Shown here piece by piece: positions 14,057-25,400 of a DNA stretch of 64,000 nucleotides. Origin of the DNA: Brachypodius melanocephalos (Eukaryota > Chordata > Aves > Passeriformes > Pycnonotidae); assembly GCA_013398615.1 (NCBI GenBank), contig VZSR01001685.1, positions 1,266,371-1,330,370 on the forward strand, read 5' to 3'. Each line of letters begins with the position of its first letter. The stretch's first letter is position 1. Below the pieces are notes generated by a model. That model saw only the letters and a program-made list of their open reading frames with translations, ran no database searches and was not told the origin of the DNA. The position numbers were made by a program, and so were the translations under genes.

Positions 14057-15616
14057 GAACTCTTGTCCAGAAAACAAAATTATTAGAAGCAATACAAAAT
14101 TTAATATCATTGACAATCATAAAAAGCAATTCATTTTGGAGAAACTGTATGTTTTTGGATAGTCCTGCCAGACTTGGCTTTTATGTCCTGTGGAAAGCTG
14201 TGTCCAGAAAATACAGTGCCAGCAATATAACAGTGAAGCTCAAAAAGAATGCATTACCTTTAAATTACATTAGACATTACACATCTGTATAGACAGTAGA
14301 ATGCAGCAACATACTGTGCAATTGCAATTACACTTGTAATCCCAGTTTTCATGATCGGGTGTGTGTGTAGCAGGATGTTCTCACTGGAATGTGTCAAAAC
14401 AAACAGTGCCCTGTCTGCAAAGCTATCAGTGGTGAACTGAGAGTGGGTGTCATTTTGGTTTTGGCGTTGAATTATGTTAAAATCAATCTGACTCATCAAT
14501 CCCAAAGTTAAACACCCTGCTATCAAGGTGAAGATGTGGCAGGCATGGTAAATTACCCTTATGAAAAATGCTGAGCTGGTACAGCTGGCCTGAGACATAT
14601 GACTGACAGTCAATCACTTTAAACTCTGAAAGTTCAGTCCCACTTTCAAACAGCAGGTTCTTCTTGGAGTGTGTGCAGAGTTTCCTCCCTTGGATGGGTA
14701 TGCCCCTCAAGGCTGAGCAAAAGAGATTTGCCCAACGTCATCGATATGGATAAGTAACACCAATCTACTTAATAACTGTTCTTTGCTAGCTTTAATATAG
14801 ATACTTTAATATAGTACACTATATTGTACTATTTTATACTAGTAGTTTTAGCTTCTCTACTAAGTAGTAAATAATTCTGATTCTAAATAAGGTCTTTTTG
14901 CCTAGTCATTTATCATAGTAAGTCATTCCTTTTTATATGAATATGTCTCATTTACCATCCTTGATCCTACAGCACAAACTTGAACAAAGGTTCAACCACA
15001 CCTCTGTAATTCCTTAGATTTAAGCCACTGAGAAAATCTGGGTCTAGGACTGAACTCAGCTGCAGCCAGGCTCCTCTCTGAGCAGGAGCTTAGAAAGAAG
15101 GGGGTCCTTTCTGCACCTTATGACTCAATGGGTCACTTCTCTAATAAATTTTGTCTGAAGCTCCCTCTTCACCCACGACAATGTGATACTATCTGCTGAT
15201 TTATCTGTGACAGACATAAAGTGTTGGCAGTTACAACTTTATACAACTTTATGAGTTACAACACCCTCATGACTGCCTTGCATGTCAAAGCTCAAAAGTA
15301 GTTGGTAGAAGTCCTTAGTTTATTGTTGCACATGAGCTGTTGTTTTGCACTTTACTCACGATATACTAAAAATTCACAGTCTGGCAGATATTTGTAAAAT
15401 ATATATATGAAGGATTCTGTTGCAGATGGTATTCTGACACAGTTCAGTTTTTCTACCTTTTCTCTGAACTAGTTCATAGTCTAATATAAATTGAAATGTC
15501 AATACCTTGTATGACATTTACCTTGGCCTAGCAGGGGATCAAGAATAAAATAATGAATGGATTTTCTTCCTTTTCAGCCAGACTCTACAGAATGAAGCTC
15601 ATATTTTTAGCCAAGG

Positions 15617-15631
15617 TTTTTTTTTTTTTTT
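15617..15631. repeat. Poly-T homopolymer (15 bp)
   Basis: An uninterrupted T run about 100 bp upstream of the CR1 copy at 15731. CR1 does not use poly-A/T tails, so the two are probably unrelated. Confidence 0.9.
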
Positions 15632-15730
15632 AAATACTGATTTTATTTATTTTTTGAAAGTGCTTTTTCTAGTTTTTGCCACAATCCTCTGGATCAAGAA
15701 GCAGTAGCTGCAGAGACATTGGCATAGCAG

Positions 15731-16118
15731 GAAGGATCTGCACCTCTCCTATGATGAAATGCTGAAAGAGCTGGAGCTGTTCGGACTGGAGAAGGCTCAG
15801 GAGGATCTGATCAATGTGTACAAATACCTGAAGAGAGGGTGCAAAGAGGACAGAGACAGGCTCTTAGTGGTGCCCAGTGGCAGGACTGAAGCACACAAGG
15901 TCCCTCTGAGCACCAGAGGGCCCTTTTTCACTGTGAGGGTGACACAGCACTGGCACACATGGCCCAGAGGGGTGGTGGAGGCCCCCACCTTGGAGATATT
16001 CAAAAGCCATCTGGACATGGTCTTGCACAACCAGCTTAGCAACACAGCTTGAGGAGGGAGGTTGAGCTACAGCACTCTCTTCCCACCTTAGACACTTCTG
16101 TGATCCTGTGTTTCTGTG
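15731..16118 (+). mobile_element. CR1 LINE 3' fragment, plus strand
   Basis: A well-preserved CR1 3' end. In order one reads the 'cacctctcctatgatga' block (about 15740), 'gagctggagctgttc' (about 15768), 'atcaatgtgtacaaatacc' (about 15811), 'gggtgcaaagaggacagag' (about 15838), 'ttttcactgtgagggtgac' (about 15925), 'ttggagatattcaaaagcc' (about 15990) and the terminal 'ctgtgatcctgtgtttctg' (about 16098). It holds the last part of ORF2 and a shortened 3' UTR. The full-length element is about 4.5 kb in birds, so this copy is strongly 5'-truncated, the usual outcome of target-primed reverse transcription. Confidence 0.95.
15759..16052 (+). pseudogene. CR1 ORF2 C-terminal remnant (97 codons)
   Basis: This open frame is the far C-terminal segment of the CR1 reverse-transcriptase/endonuclease polyprotein ORF2, in the same orientation as its host element. 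Recognisable peptides are LINVYKYLKRGCKED (about residues 17-31), FFTVRVTQHWH (about 56-66) and LEIFKSHLDMVL (about 78-89), all matching the usual CR1 C-terminus. The part before it, including the catalytic reverse-transcriptase motifs and the endonuclease, is absent because the insertion is 5'-truncated. The first Met is simply an internal ATG. Compared with typical copies, about a dozen residues between the VVPS and PLST blocks look deleted. It has no independent promoter and should be regarded as a relic that happens to stay open. Confidence 0.85.
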
Positions 16119-17459
16119 AAATCTGTTAAGATGGACTGTGTTTCATAAGATGTCCAAACCAGCACAACAAACCCGAGATCTTTTATAGAACCTTTACCTA
16201 TAGACCTGCATATCCTTGACTGTATGCATGAGAAGAAAGGCAGAAGGAAAATTAGTAAAGGAGGAAAACATTAACTGGATTTTGAGTCACAGTGGAAAAA
16301 TGCCATATGAAGACAAACAGCAACTCGATAAATTAGAATAATATAATTTATACATAGTTTAAAATATTTTTCACCACTCAGGATTTTTTTTTCTGGCTAT
16401 AGGTAGTAAATAGACATCTGTGGATATTAGGAATGCTATTTTATGGCTTTCAAGGGCAAAATGAAGCTGTACTTACTAAAGAATGATGAACATGAAGATT
16501 GCCTACTGTTCAGTGATTTAACTTATAGAAATGTTCTGCATTTAAAATTTTATGCATCTGAAAGATTTTTTTACTTTATTTTATTTAATTACCAGGATGC
16601 CAATTCATTATCATAACATCCTACTAATGATGGAGGATACATCCTTTTTAAATCCGTATCCCGTTATTAACCATATCTATGAAGTGCTACATATCAAGAA
16701 CTGCAATGACCAGTGAGATAAAATATTTATTTTCAATTATTTTCTTAATTTGAAGTTATATAAATCCCCAGAAAGACAACCTGCCTAACTGAAAACTTGC
16801 AGCTGCAGGATGACACTGGGCACACCCTTCAGTTACACTGAACTGCATCTCCTCCTCCTCAGTAAACATCTGAAAAACGTGTAAGGAAGGTTTCAGACAG
16901 TGTTCCCTGGACTGAAGCTGATAAATTGTGAATTAGTTTACCTGATAATATTTCATTCCTGATCTGTGCTGTGAACCTCTCCTAGCAAAAGTGGAGCTTT
17001 TACACTCCCCAGGCAATCTGTCTGCTGCTGAGCCCTCTGAACTCACAGTTTTCTTAGCAACAGGCAAGAAAATTTGTGTGAGTAAAAAAGAACATGTTCC
17101 CACCTCTAGCAGGTAAGACTAGAAATCACTTTAGCAGGTCCATGGGAACTTCCAAGAGATTTCACTTTAAAAACCAATTAGGAAGTTTGGATTCTGGGGG
17201 GATTGGGGAAAGCAATAGAACATGCAGGCAGAAAATCACAGCTTTTAGATTCTCATCAGCACTACAGAAGCATACGGCTGCAAGCTCATGGTGTGTATTA
17301 GACTATGTTATGAATAAAAATGGCTTGCCCTTAAGACATATTTGCAATTGAGCATGCTGCTTAATAATTTTTAATTTTGTTAATATCCGTAGCTGCTAGA
17401 TAGATTTTTCTTATTACTCTGCGGATGGGGTTTTTCACTCTTTCCCCCATTCACATGCA
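16119..17459. other. Unique AT-rich DNA upstream of the CpG island
   Basis: No gene or repeat recognised. Sequence is AT-rich until about 17400, where G+C rises abruptly toward the island. Confidence 0.55.
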
Positions 17460-17576
17460 ATCTATCTTGCCGTGTGTAACGCAGACAGAGCCGGCAGCGC
17501 CCCGTCTGAAAGGGTTGGGGATGGTTCGGGAGCGAGCCGCGCGCTCCCGCAGCTCGGGAGTTACTGTCAGTGAGCA

Positions 17577-17590
17577 GCGCCCTCCTGTGG
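17577..17590 (-). promoter_or_regulatory. CTCF-like motif, minus strand
   Basis: On the minus strand this reads CCACAGGAGGGCGC, agreeing with the core CTCF consensus (CCASYAGRKGGCRS) at 12 of 14 positions, the two differences being positions 5 and 6. It faces away from the second motif at 17606-17619. A motif match alone does not show binding. Confidence 0.4.
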
Positions 17591-17605
17591 CCGTCCTGCG
17601 GAACT

Positions 17606-17619
17606 GCAGGAGAGGGCGC
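17606..17619 (+). promoter_or_regulatory. CTCF-like motif, plus strand
   Basis: Reads GCAGGAGAGGGCGC, agreeing with the core CTCF consensus at 12 of 14 positions (differences at 1 and 5) and including the invariant AGRKGGCRS half. It forms one arm of the inverted repeat. Confidence 0.4.
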
Positions 17620-17690
17620 GCTGCGCTCCCGCTCTCGCCAGCGGGGAGGAAAAAATGATGCTGGGACCGGCGATCCACGAGAGCCGGCAA

Positions 17691-20600
17691 TTTTCAAACC
17701 TCTGCTTTCCCCAGCCTTAAAGAAACATTAATACAAGAGTAAAGCGCCAAAGCCATCAAAATCATTTGTTTATTTAATGACATATTAGTACAAAACACAA
17801 AGGGGCAGTTTATCCAAGCCCCGCCGAGATATTGCTTTGTTATGTCCTACTGATCACTCTTCTTGGCACATCTGGCTACCAGCCACAGTAGATGACAGAA
17901 ACATTTTCAGGGCTTTTGTTTCTTATAATAAGAGAAGGATTTTTACTAAGAAATAATATATGGGACATGTTATTAGAGGGGAAGGTTGTCAGGAAAAACT
18001 TCATGTTCTAATCTAGATCAGCAGGGCAAGACTATTTTCAGGGAGGCATAGACGAATTGTCTGGAGGCTGCAGCCACGCAGCTGCTCAGAGAATTGCTTG
18101 GGTTATGTGGCTCCTCAGAGGCTCTTTTTCGGCCTTAATTTGCTGTGCAACAGAGAAAGCAGATTCAGTCACAGCCCTGCATAATTACTTGAATTAATGA
18201 GACTGTCCCACGACTTTAAAACGCACAAATACACAAAAGAGGTGGGTTTTCTTCAAGTTAATATATCCATTTAAATCAAATCCTGTTGAGAATCTACTTA
18301 CAGGGCATCTGCAGACCCCCTGGCAGGGAAGGAGAGGGTGTAGTCAGGACACATTCCATCCTCATCTGTGCAGGCACCTCTTGAAATCAGCCTCGGCTAG
18401 GGACCTCTTTAAACAAGATCAAGCAAAAAGAAGAGCACTCCAGTTTTCCATATTCTCACACTACCCATCCTCTTCCTTTTATTCTGGTGAGAGCAGCTTA
18501 TTTCTGGTCCAGCTGTATTTAGATCTAACGTGTTTGGTGTCATCAGAGATGAACTCTGAAGGGGTCCAGTTCCAATAACCACAGTGCCTCTCTGCCTTGA
18601 TGCAGACAGGACCAAAACAGCAAACAAATGGAAAATATACTCGGATTTTCAAAGGGACTCAGATCTCTCTGCCAAAAGAAACAAACAAAAAGAAGCAAAC
18701 AGAGAATAACACCTTAATTCATTCTTCTTTGGGTGCACAGGATTTTAAAGAAAAAATACCAACCAAAGAAACATAAATAAACAAAATTTTAAAGAATAAA
18801 ACAACTGAGCAGACTGTCTGAGAAAGCACCACTTTTCTGCATGAGTCCTTTTTCTGCATGTTTTTCTTGTTCACACACTCTGTTTCCCCTTCTATCTCTG
18901 TTTTTACTGTGCACACTTTGCCCTTCATTACTGGTGGAACCCACTAGAGCCACCACAATCCAGGCACCCCCATCAGGCTCCCCTGCATTAAAACCAGCAG
19001 TCTCTGCATGGAAGTCAGGAGAACCTTGTGAGATTGTCTACCCACAGAGGTGACCAGAATTTATCAAACTGCATTGATCTGAAGACTGCTGCTTTATGCA
19101 GAGCATCATGCAAGCTTCCTAGAGGCTGTGCAAAGTGGAATACCAGTAGCACCAAAGTCAGACACAGCTCCTAGTTGTTTTCAATACCAAAGTTTTATAG
19201 AACAGATAGAATGCCTGTTTGAAAAAGTAAATTTCTCTATCATTTCTTACTTTGTTGTAACATTTGTTGCATATATAAAACAGTGTAGTATCCTCAAAAA
19301 CCTACAAATTTTACATAATGTCATGCAATATCAGTCTTTGAATAATTTAGAGCAGTAGTATGTCTGAAGGCTTACAATAAGAACAAGTTTATGAAACTTG
19401 GTATTTACTTTGCTGTTACAGGACAAAGAGGAAATAGCCCTATTATAATTGCTAAAATGTAAGAGAAAATGCTTCCATACAATCCATCTGGATAATACAT
19501 TTATCTTTTTATCATATACATGCCTGATTCTACACATATTTTGCAACCTTTTTTTTTAGTATGACGTATATTTTTAAAGGTAAAAGTAATACATTATATG
19601 AATTAACAAACTTGGGCTTCAGCCCAGTATATCATAATTCCCAAAACTGAAGAAGCAACATGAAATGACTTTATATACTTCACTTTCTAGAATCTATTTT
19701 TAGATTTATTTAAATGCAAAAATGAGGAGTCTATCTTTCTAAGTGTAACTTACCATTTTGGTACACCTTGTACCACTCTTGCTCATTTATACCTCTCCTG
19801 GCATCTTTTAAAAATGGCCATAATTAAGCTGAGTGCAAATACAAGTCCAGTCTTGTTAAATTCACTATGAGGAAGTATTTGTAATCTCTACTGTGTGATT
19901 TTCCCTTATACTATTGCTTTCTCTGGGAAGAGGCTTGAAGAGGACATTCCTGTTGCAGTTTTCTCTGGAGAGTTCTGCAGCTGTTTATGGTGAGTTTATT
20001 CACCAAATAACCAAAAAATGTTAAACATGACACAGCACGACAAAGATACCAATCTCTTAGACTATCTAGCTTATAACTAAAATTACAGAGTCTTCATTTA
20101 GAAGCATCAAGGTTGATTACCACAAGCTGGTAATGAGACATGAATGTCCACTTCTCTTGTAAAGTCTTGAAAATGTCAGAGGAAATAGAAAATACTAGTT
20201 TATCTCTCCAGACAGATTTCATCAGAAATTACATGGACTGGCTAACTATGGATCTTGGTTTGCTTGAGTACTTAAGTACTATTTTCAAAGAGAAATTGAA
20301 AGCAGTCCAGGAAGTTATCAAGAGATCAGATACAAAACCCATAGACCATTAGAAATTGGTTGAGAGTGGGAAAAAGTATCAAAGGAATTTCTGTATTCCT
20401 CTAACCACTAGAAATGCTGTCTGGATAATGCATATTCTACATATATGTTCATAGCTCATTTTAAAAAAAAGCAAACAAACAAGCAAACTTCCTTTTCATT
20501 CACTTTTTCTGAACTGATATTCACAACAATGATAGATTCTCTAACACAGAAAGGAGACCACTCCAGAAGGATATTTCAGTCTGCTTCTCATTGCTAGTAA

Positions 20601-22259
20601 CTCCTGCTAGTCAACAGACTGACAGGAAATAAGATGTTCATTTTAATTGCAGCTTTCCTACTGAAAATATATGTAAGTGACTGAGCTCTGAGGCAGTGTG
20701 GAAGATCTCAAAAGATTCTTGATAAGACACTTTGTGGAGTTGCAGTCCCTGCTTCTTGCCTTCACTCCCCCATGAGAACTCACCTCCTGTGCTGCAAGTC
20801 AGTGAAACCACATCAGTTCTTGCATGCTCTGGCTTGGGACCAATTTGTGTTAAAACTTATCACTGTGATAAGATAATTATTTTAATTTCTGCTTTATATT
20901 ACAGCAAGACAGAGTCAGAGAAAACTTTGGAATTTTTTTTTCCAATCTGATGCCAAACAAGTTCAAAATCTGACAGGCAATTAATTTTCAGGGAAAAAAA
21001 GTAAAGAAAGAAACAGGAAGGTTTCATGCTTTATTGTACATCTTTAAGTGCTTTCATTTGCAATATAATATGTGGTTAAAAATCTTGCTCTGACTAAATA
21101 ATTTTTTATTCCCACTACTGGCTTAACTCTTGCAGAATGAGCTGCTTTGCACAAGGCTAGCTCTCCTGGCTGAACAAAGACTCAAACTCAGATCTGAAAA
21201 GTCATCTGGAAGAAGAGTGTAATAACCCAGCAATATTTCAAGGGAGGTGGGAAATTCAAAAGATTCTGCATACTTGAAAAGAAATTGTCATCAGATCTGA
21301 CCATATCTGATGATATTCTGTATCAGCACAGTAGCACAGGCACATAGTGTATTTCCAGAGGTCTAGTGCATGAGGTGGAATCCTGTTCCTTTTCTAAATA
21401 CTATCCTTTCCAAGGACATAGGCCATATTTCACCCATCACATAAAAGAGTTATGATATATAAAAATTGAGAGGTTTGTTGGTGGGGCTTTTTTCACATCT
21501 GTTTATTGGAAGTTTGTACAATAAATATGCTGTTTAATGTGCCATTTTTGTGGGCTCAAGTTTACAATTGTATGCTCTGTTTTAGATTGTTAGCAAAACC
21601 AGACATTTCTGAAATTAGTAAAATAAAGACTCTCTAAACACAGAAACATGAATAGATTGTCCCAGAATGCCCTAGAAATAAGAGAAAATTATTGTTTTAA
21701 TACTGTTGAGCACTGATAGCATGGTTGGAGTAGTCACATTTTCACAGAAACCTCTGCCACTACATGAAGCAGTCAGAAATAAATTGTGTCATCTGCCACT
21801 TCTGGGTTTTGTCATTGTTCCCAAAATCTAACAGAAATCTAGGCAAAATCATGAATTGTCTAAACTTAAAAGAGTTTGAAAATAACAAAACAAATCTAAC
21901 CTGAGAATGCTCAGTGTGTGGAGGGGAAGGGACAGATGGTTTGTCTTCAGGCTTGGGGGGTTTCCTATCAGTAAGCCAAATCTGTTATCACTTTGTTGTG
22001 GGCATGTCAAGAGTACAGTGTCTTTAGACATCTTCAGCACATGCAAACAGAAGAGATAATGTAATATGAACATAGCAGATTATGCCTTGCTAGTTAGCTA
22101 TACCTGAATTCCAGTGATGTTCCCAGCAGGATTTCACCCCTGCACGGAGTTTGGCACAAGTTACCATACAGCCAAAGCTCAAGAGTTTCTTCTCCATCCC
22201 TTCATACCTGAAATGACACATCAGAAAGCTCTGTTCAAAGAGACTTTCTGTCTGCTAGT
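17691..22259. other. Unique DNA, no gene seen
   Basis: AT-rich sequence with a few dispersed CpGs close to the island (to about 18200) and none of note after. Open frames are short, up to 76 codons, and unremarkable. No repeat family recognised. Confidence 0.5.
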
Positions 22260-22323
22260 GGGAAAAAGAAAAAAAAAAAAAAAGAAGAAAAAAAAAGGGA
22301 AAAAAAAAGAAAGAGAGAGAGAA
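22260..22323. repeat. 64-bp pure purine tract
   Basis: An uninterrupted stretch of A and G on the plus strand: A-rich with interspersed G, ending in (AG)n. The overlapping open frame encodes a Lys/Arg-rich tail that is only a translation of this tract. Confidence 0.95.
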
Positions 22324-22360
22324 TGATGGTACAAGAGGAAAAAAAAATCAATTCAAATTG

Positions 22361-22406
22361 AATAGTCAATTCAAATAGTCAATAGTCAAGTCAAATAGTC
22401 AATTCA
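22361..22406. repeat. 13-bp minisatellite (aatagtcaattca)
   Basis: Units: 22361-22373 (aatagtcaattca), a truncated 7-bp unit 22374-22380 (aatagtc), 22381-22393 (aatagtcaagtca) and 22394-22406 (aatagtcaattca). A partial unit precedes it at about 22348. A 16-bp piece (22381-22396) recurs at 37180-37195. Confidence 0.85.
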
Positions 22407-25400
22407 AAATCACTCATGGCAGGTAGTTATTGTCTTTTAAAATGCTCTTTTCCCTACAGTTTCTTACCAGGCTAATTGTGTAAAAGAGTTTTATTTCTGC
22501 CCTATTGCAGTTGATATTTGTTGTCAATATAGATGCACTGGACAAATTTCCAGAGATCATCTATGACTTTCCAAACAGAAATACAGCAAATAGTGCCATT
22601 TGCTTTCTGCTTCCTTCTTCCACAGCTGTGAAAATTACATTTTCCTGGAACATTGTTGTACAAATTCTGAACTGAACATGACTTCCAAGGTCCTCATATG
22701 TATAGTTTAGTTCAGTGGGTTTACAAATAGGAGATTCAGATGGATGCTATACTATATTCTTAGAAATTACTAAAAATGTGTAAGGGAAAATTTAAAAAAA
22801 AAGAATAGACCTGATCGTTTGACATAAAATTGTTTCTGTATAACTTATAGGACTGATTGCTGCCAGATTTTAATGATGTGTCGATCAGAAGTCACAGAAA
22901 TGCTGTTGCAATTAGCAAAGTCCTCGTACTTTTGGCACATTGCAGCACACTTCTCTACCGGATCACAGCCTGATCACACATTCATAAGGCAGACCTCTTA
23001 GTTCTGACAAGTGTTTTGATAAGGTTTTTCTCATGATAATGGGTGAAAAATTCTTTCATCACTCCAGTTAAGGGAAGCTTCTTGGTTTAGATGTTGGATG
23101 AGGTAGTAGTTTGATTTAAATGTCATTTTATCTTCAAATCAATTTCAAGTCAATGCAGTGATTAAATGCTTTCACTGTGTACTCTCTTTTTCCAGAAAAT
23201 AAATATTCTTCCTTCCTGTTAGAAGAGCAGCTCCTTTCAGCATCTTCAGAAGCAACCTGGTGAGAAAATAATATAACACCTTTTTTCCTTCACAGCTTGC
23301 TTAGGTATTTTAGGTGTGATGCTCAAGTTGCTTACGACTGTGACTTCTTTCAATGCGTAGTGTCCCGTACCACCACTGCTATTTAAATTACATCTCATTT
23401 GCTGCCAATATGAACATTCACACTGATGATTCAGACATCCATCTGAACATCCTTCAGGAAGTAGAAAATCACAATTGAGCACAATTGCACAGAACGGCGT
23501 TGCAAAGGAATCAATCACCGATGCATGCAAAGGTGGATCACTGCCTGTGACACCCATAGCAGCACATAATAGCACATAGGAAATGGTGCTTAAAGTCATT
23601 TTAAGCACTACAGTTAATGGCATTTGCCATAATACATTTCATCTGAAACGTCAGAGCAGGGTGCTGCTGTACTGACTGTACTTTAACCACTGCAGCCAAA
23701 TGTCAACTCTTTGTCTGCAATCAAAGCAATGACTACCACACCCCTGGCTGAGCTAATTTCACCCAGCCAATGATAGGAAGCAAATTTTCTTGTTCATTGA
23801 GGACTAAACCCACCAGTTATTTCTTGTCATCCCTTCAAGACTCACTATTCTACTAATTCTGAAATGTGTATTTGTTATTTTCAACACTGATGATGTATTT
23901 AAGACAAATATTCCCTGTGGTACTTGGTGCTTATTTGGCTTCAATATATGAAACATCATTCATATGAACAAGCTAATTCTTCCAAATGTTAATTCGTTAA
24001 TTTTTTTAATCAGAAGTTTTCTCTGTGATTCATCCATTTCCTATTTTTGATAACTCATTTTATATTATGGCATTTTTACTTCACTGAAAGAATACCAGAT
24101 ATTTTTAATGGATTCCTTGTCTTCTCAGACATTGTAGCAACTTGCCTCTGTGAGGAAAAACTGTGATGAGGCAAATAAGAATGCTCACACTTAGCACTGA
24201 GTCTGAAGTTTTAAACCTCACACAGAGGACTGAATCATTATTAGTGTACAGTGAGAAGCATTCACAATGAAGTGAGAGAAGAAAATGCAGTTTAAAGTGC
24301 TGGAAAATAGGTCACCTTCACTACAACATAAAGGACCTACAATGCAAAAAAAAATTTTCTGAGAGCTCAGCCCCCTGTTGTGCAAAAAGAGATGACACCA
24401 TAAGGAAAGAGAGCACACCTGAAAACCAGAAACACATTGTCCTGCAGAAGAGATGGAAGGGACATTGCTTATCACTGCCACCTGACCCACCTTATAGCTG
24501 GTCTGAGGCTGGCAGCACTACTTAGGCACTGCTAAAGCACAACTCCAAAGTGTACAGTACTTTTATCACAAGGTGATATCTTTACTAAAGGAAAAAACAA
24601 ATACTTGCATAATTTTCAGGTGGAGGGTAAAGAGATATTTCTCGATCTTCTGTCCATTTTTTTTCCTTCTTAAAAACAGTAATTCTTTCCAAATAATTTT
24701 GAAAATGTTTGGGTCGTTTTTAGATTGTGTTAACTGAGTGCCTTTTCCTAGTAAGAAAAATATTGAAGCATAAATGCCAGCTTCAACCTTTCTTCCATCT
24801 CATGCATTAATACAGGCAAAATTCAACTCTTTGTAGCCCAGAACATGAGAAAACTGAAAAATATATAAAATTTCTGTATCAACAAACTGTTACATTTAAC
24901 AGTGAAATTAGCAAGTATTTTTCCACTGACAACTTTTAGCTGTAATGACTAATTAATATTTATTGAGAAATTTATTCAACAAAGTTAGCAATGCTTTTTA
25001 CTAAGCTACTGAAATTGTTGTGTCTGATATTTGAGACCTATGCAATCTTTTTTCCCACAGAATGCATATTTACCTCTATTTTGTTCAATTAAAATCTCTC
25101 TCCTTGCTCTGGCACTAGGATATGTTAACTAAGTGTCTCTTCTTTAACTGCTTTGCCATAAATAATTCAATTAATTTAACAAACCCATGATTTTCACATT
25201 ACTCTCTAAATTTCTCATAATACTGTATCTTGGCATCACAAAAAGTATGTATTGCTAAGATGAAAGAGTTGTTCCAAGATAGCTGGAGCAGCTGAAATGT
25301 TCACCACCATCTGAGAAGTAGTAAAATGGGTTGTGACACCTAAGTTCACTTCTAAGATATACAGATTGTCATTTGAGAAACCTTTTTTCCTTTCATCCCC

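Larger units (their letters stand above)
8519..15730. other. Unique AT-rich DNA with simple repeats
   Basis: No gene recognised. It contains a T/G-rich low-complexity tract at 12757-12823, an (AAAAC)n microsatellite at 13653-13718, an (AT)8 run at 14041-14056 and a poly-T run at 15617-15631. An AT-rich imperfect hairpin lies at about 10380-10428. Two overlapping minus-strand frames at 14260-14710 are open for 117 and 75 codons but match no family I know. Confidence 0.55.
17577..17619. repeat. Imperfect inverted repeat in CpG island
   Basis: The left arm, 17577-17587 (gcgccctcctg), pairs with the right arm, 17607-17619 (caggagagggcgc), apart from a 2-nt bulge. The loop is about 19 nt. Weaker complementarity continues outward on both sides (gagca on the left, gctgcgctc on the right). 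Confidence 0.7.
17460..17690. promoter_or_regulatory. Isolated short CpG island
   Basis: G+C reaches about 68-73% in 17521-17640, and I count roughly 25 CpG dinucleotides over 230 bp, in a window that is otherwise poor in both. The sequence matches no repeat that I recognise. Overlapping open frames on both strands (for example 17425-17658 plus and 17380-17697 minus) have Arg/Pro/Ser-rich translations, which is what GC-rich DNA gives by default. It could be a promoter of an unannotated transcript, an insulator or an enhancer. No TATA box or clear initiator was identified. It contains the inverted CTCF-like pair listed separately. Confidence 0.75.

Noticed and set aside
17380..17697. Minus-strand 105-codon Arg/Pro/Ser-rich frame across the CpG island
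   Set aside because: GC-rich DNA lacks stop codons by composition, and similar frames are open on both strands here. No domain is visible.
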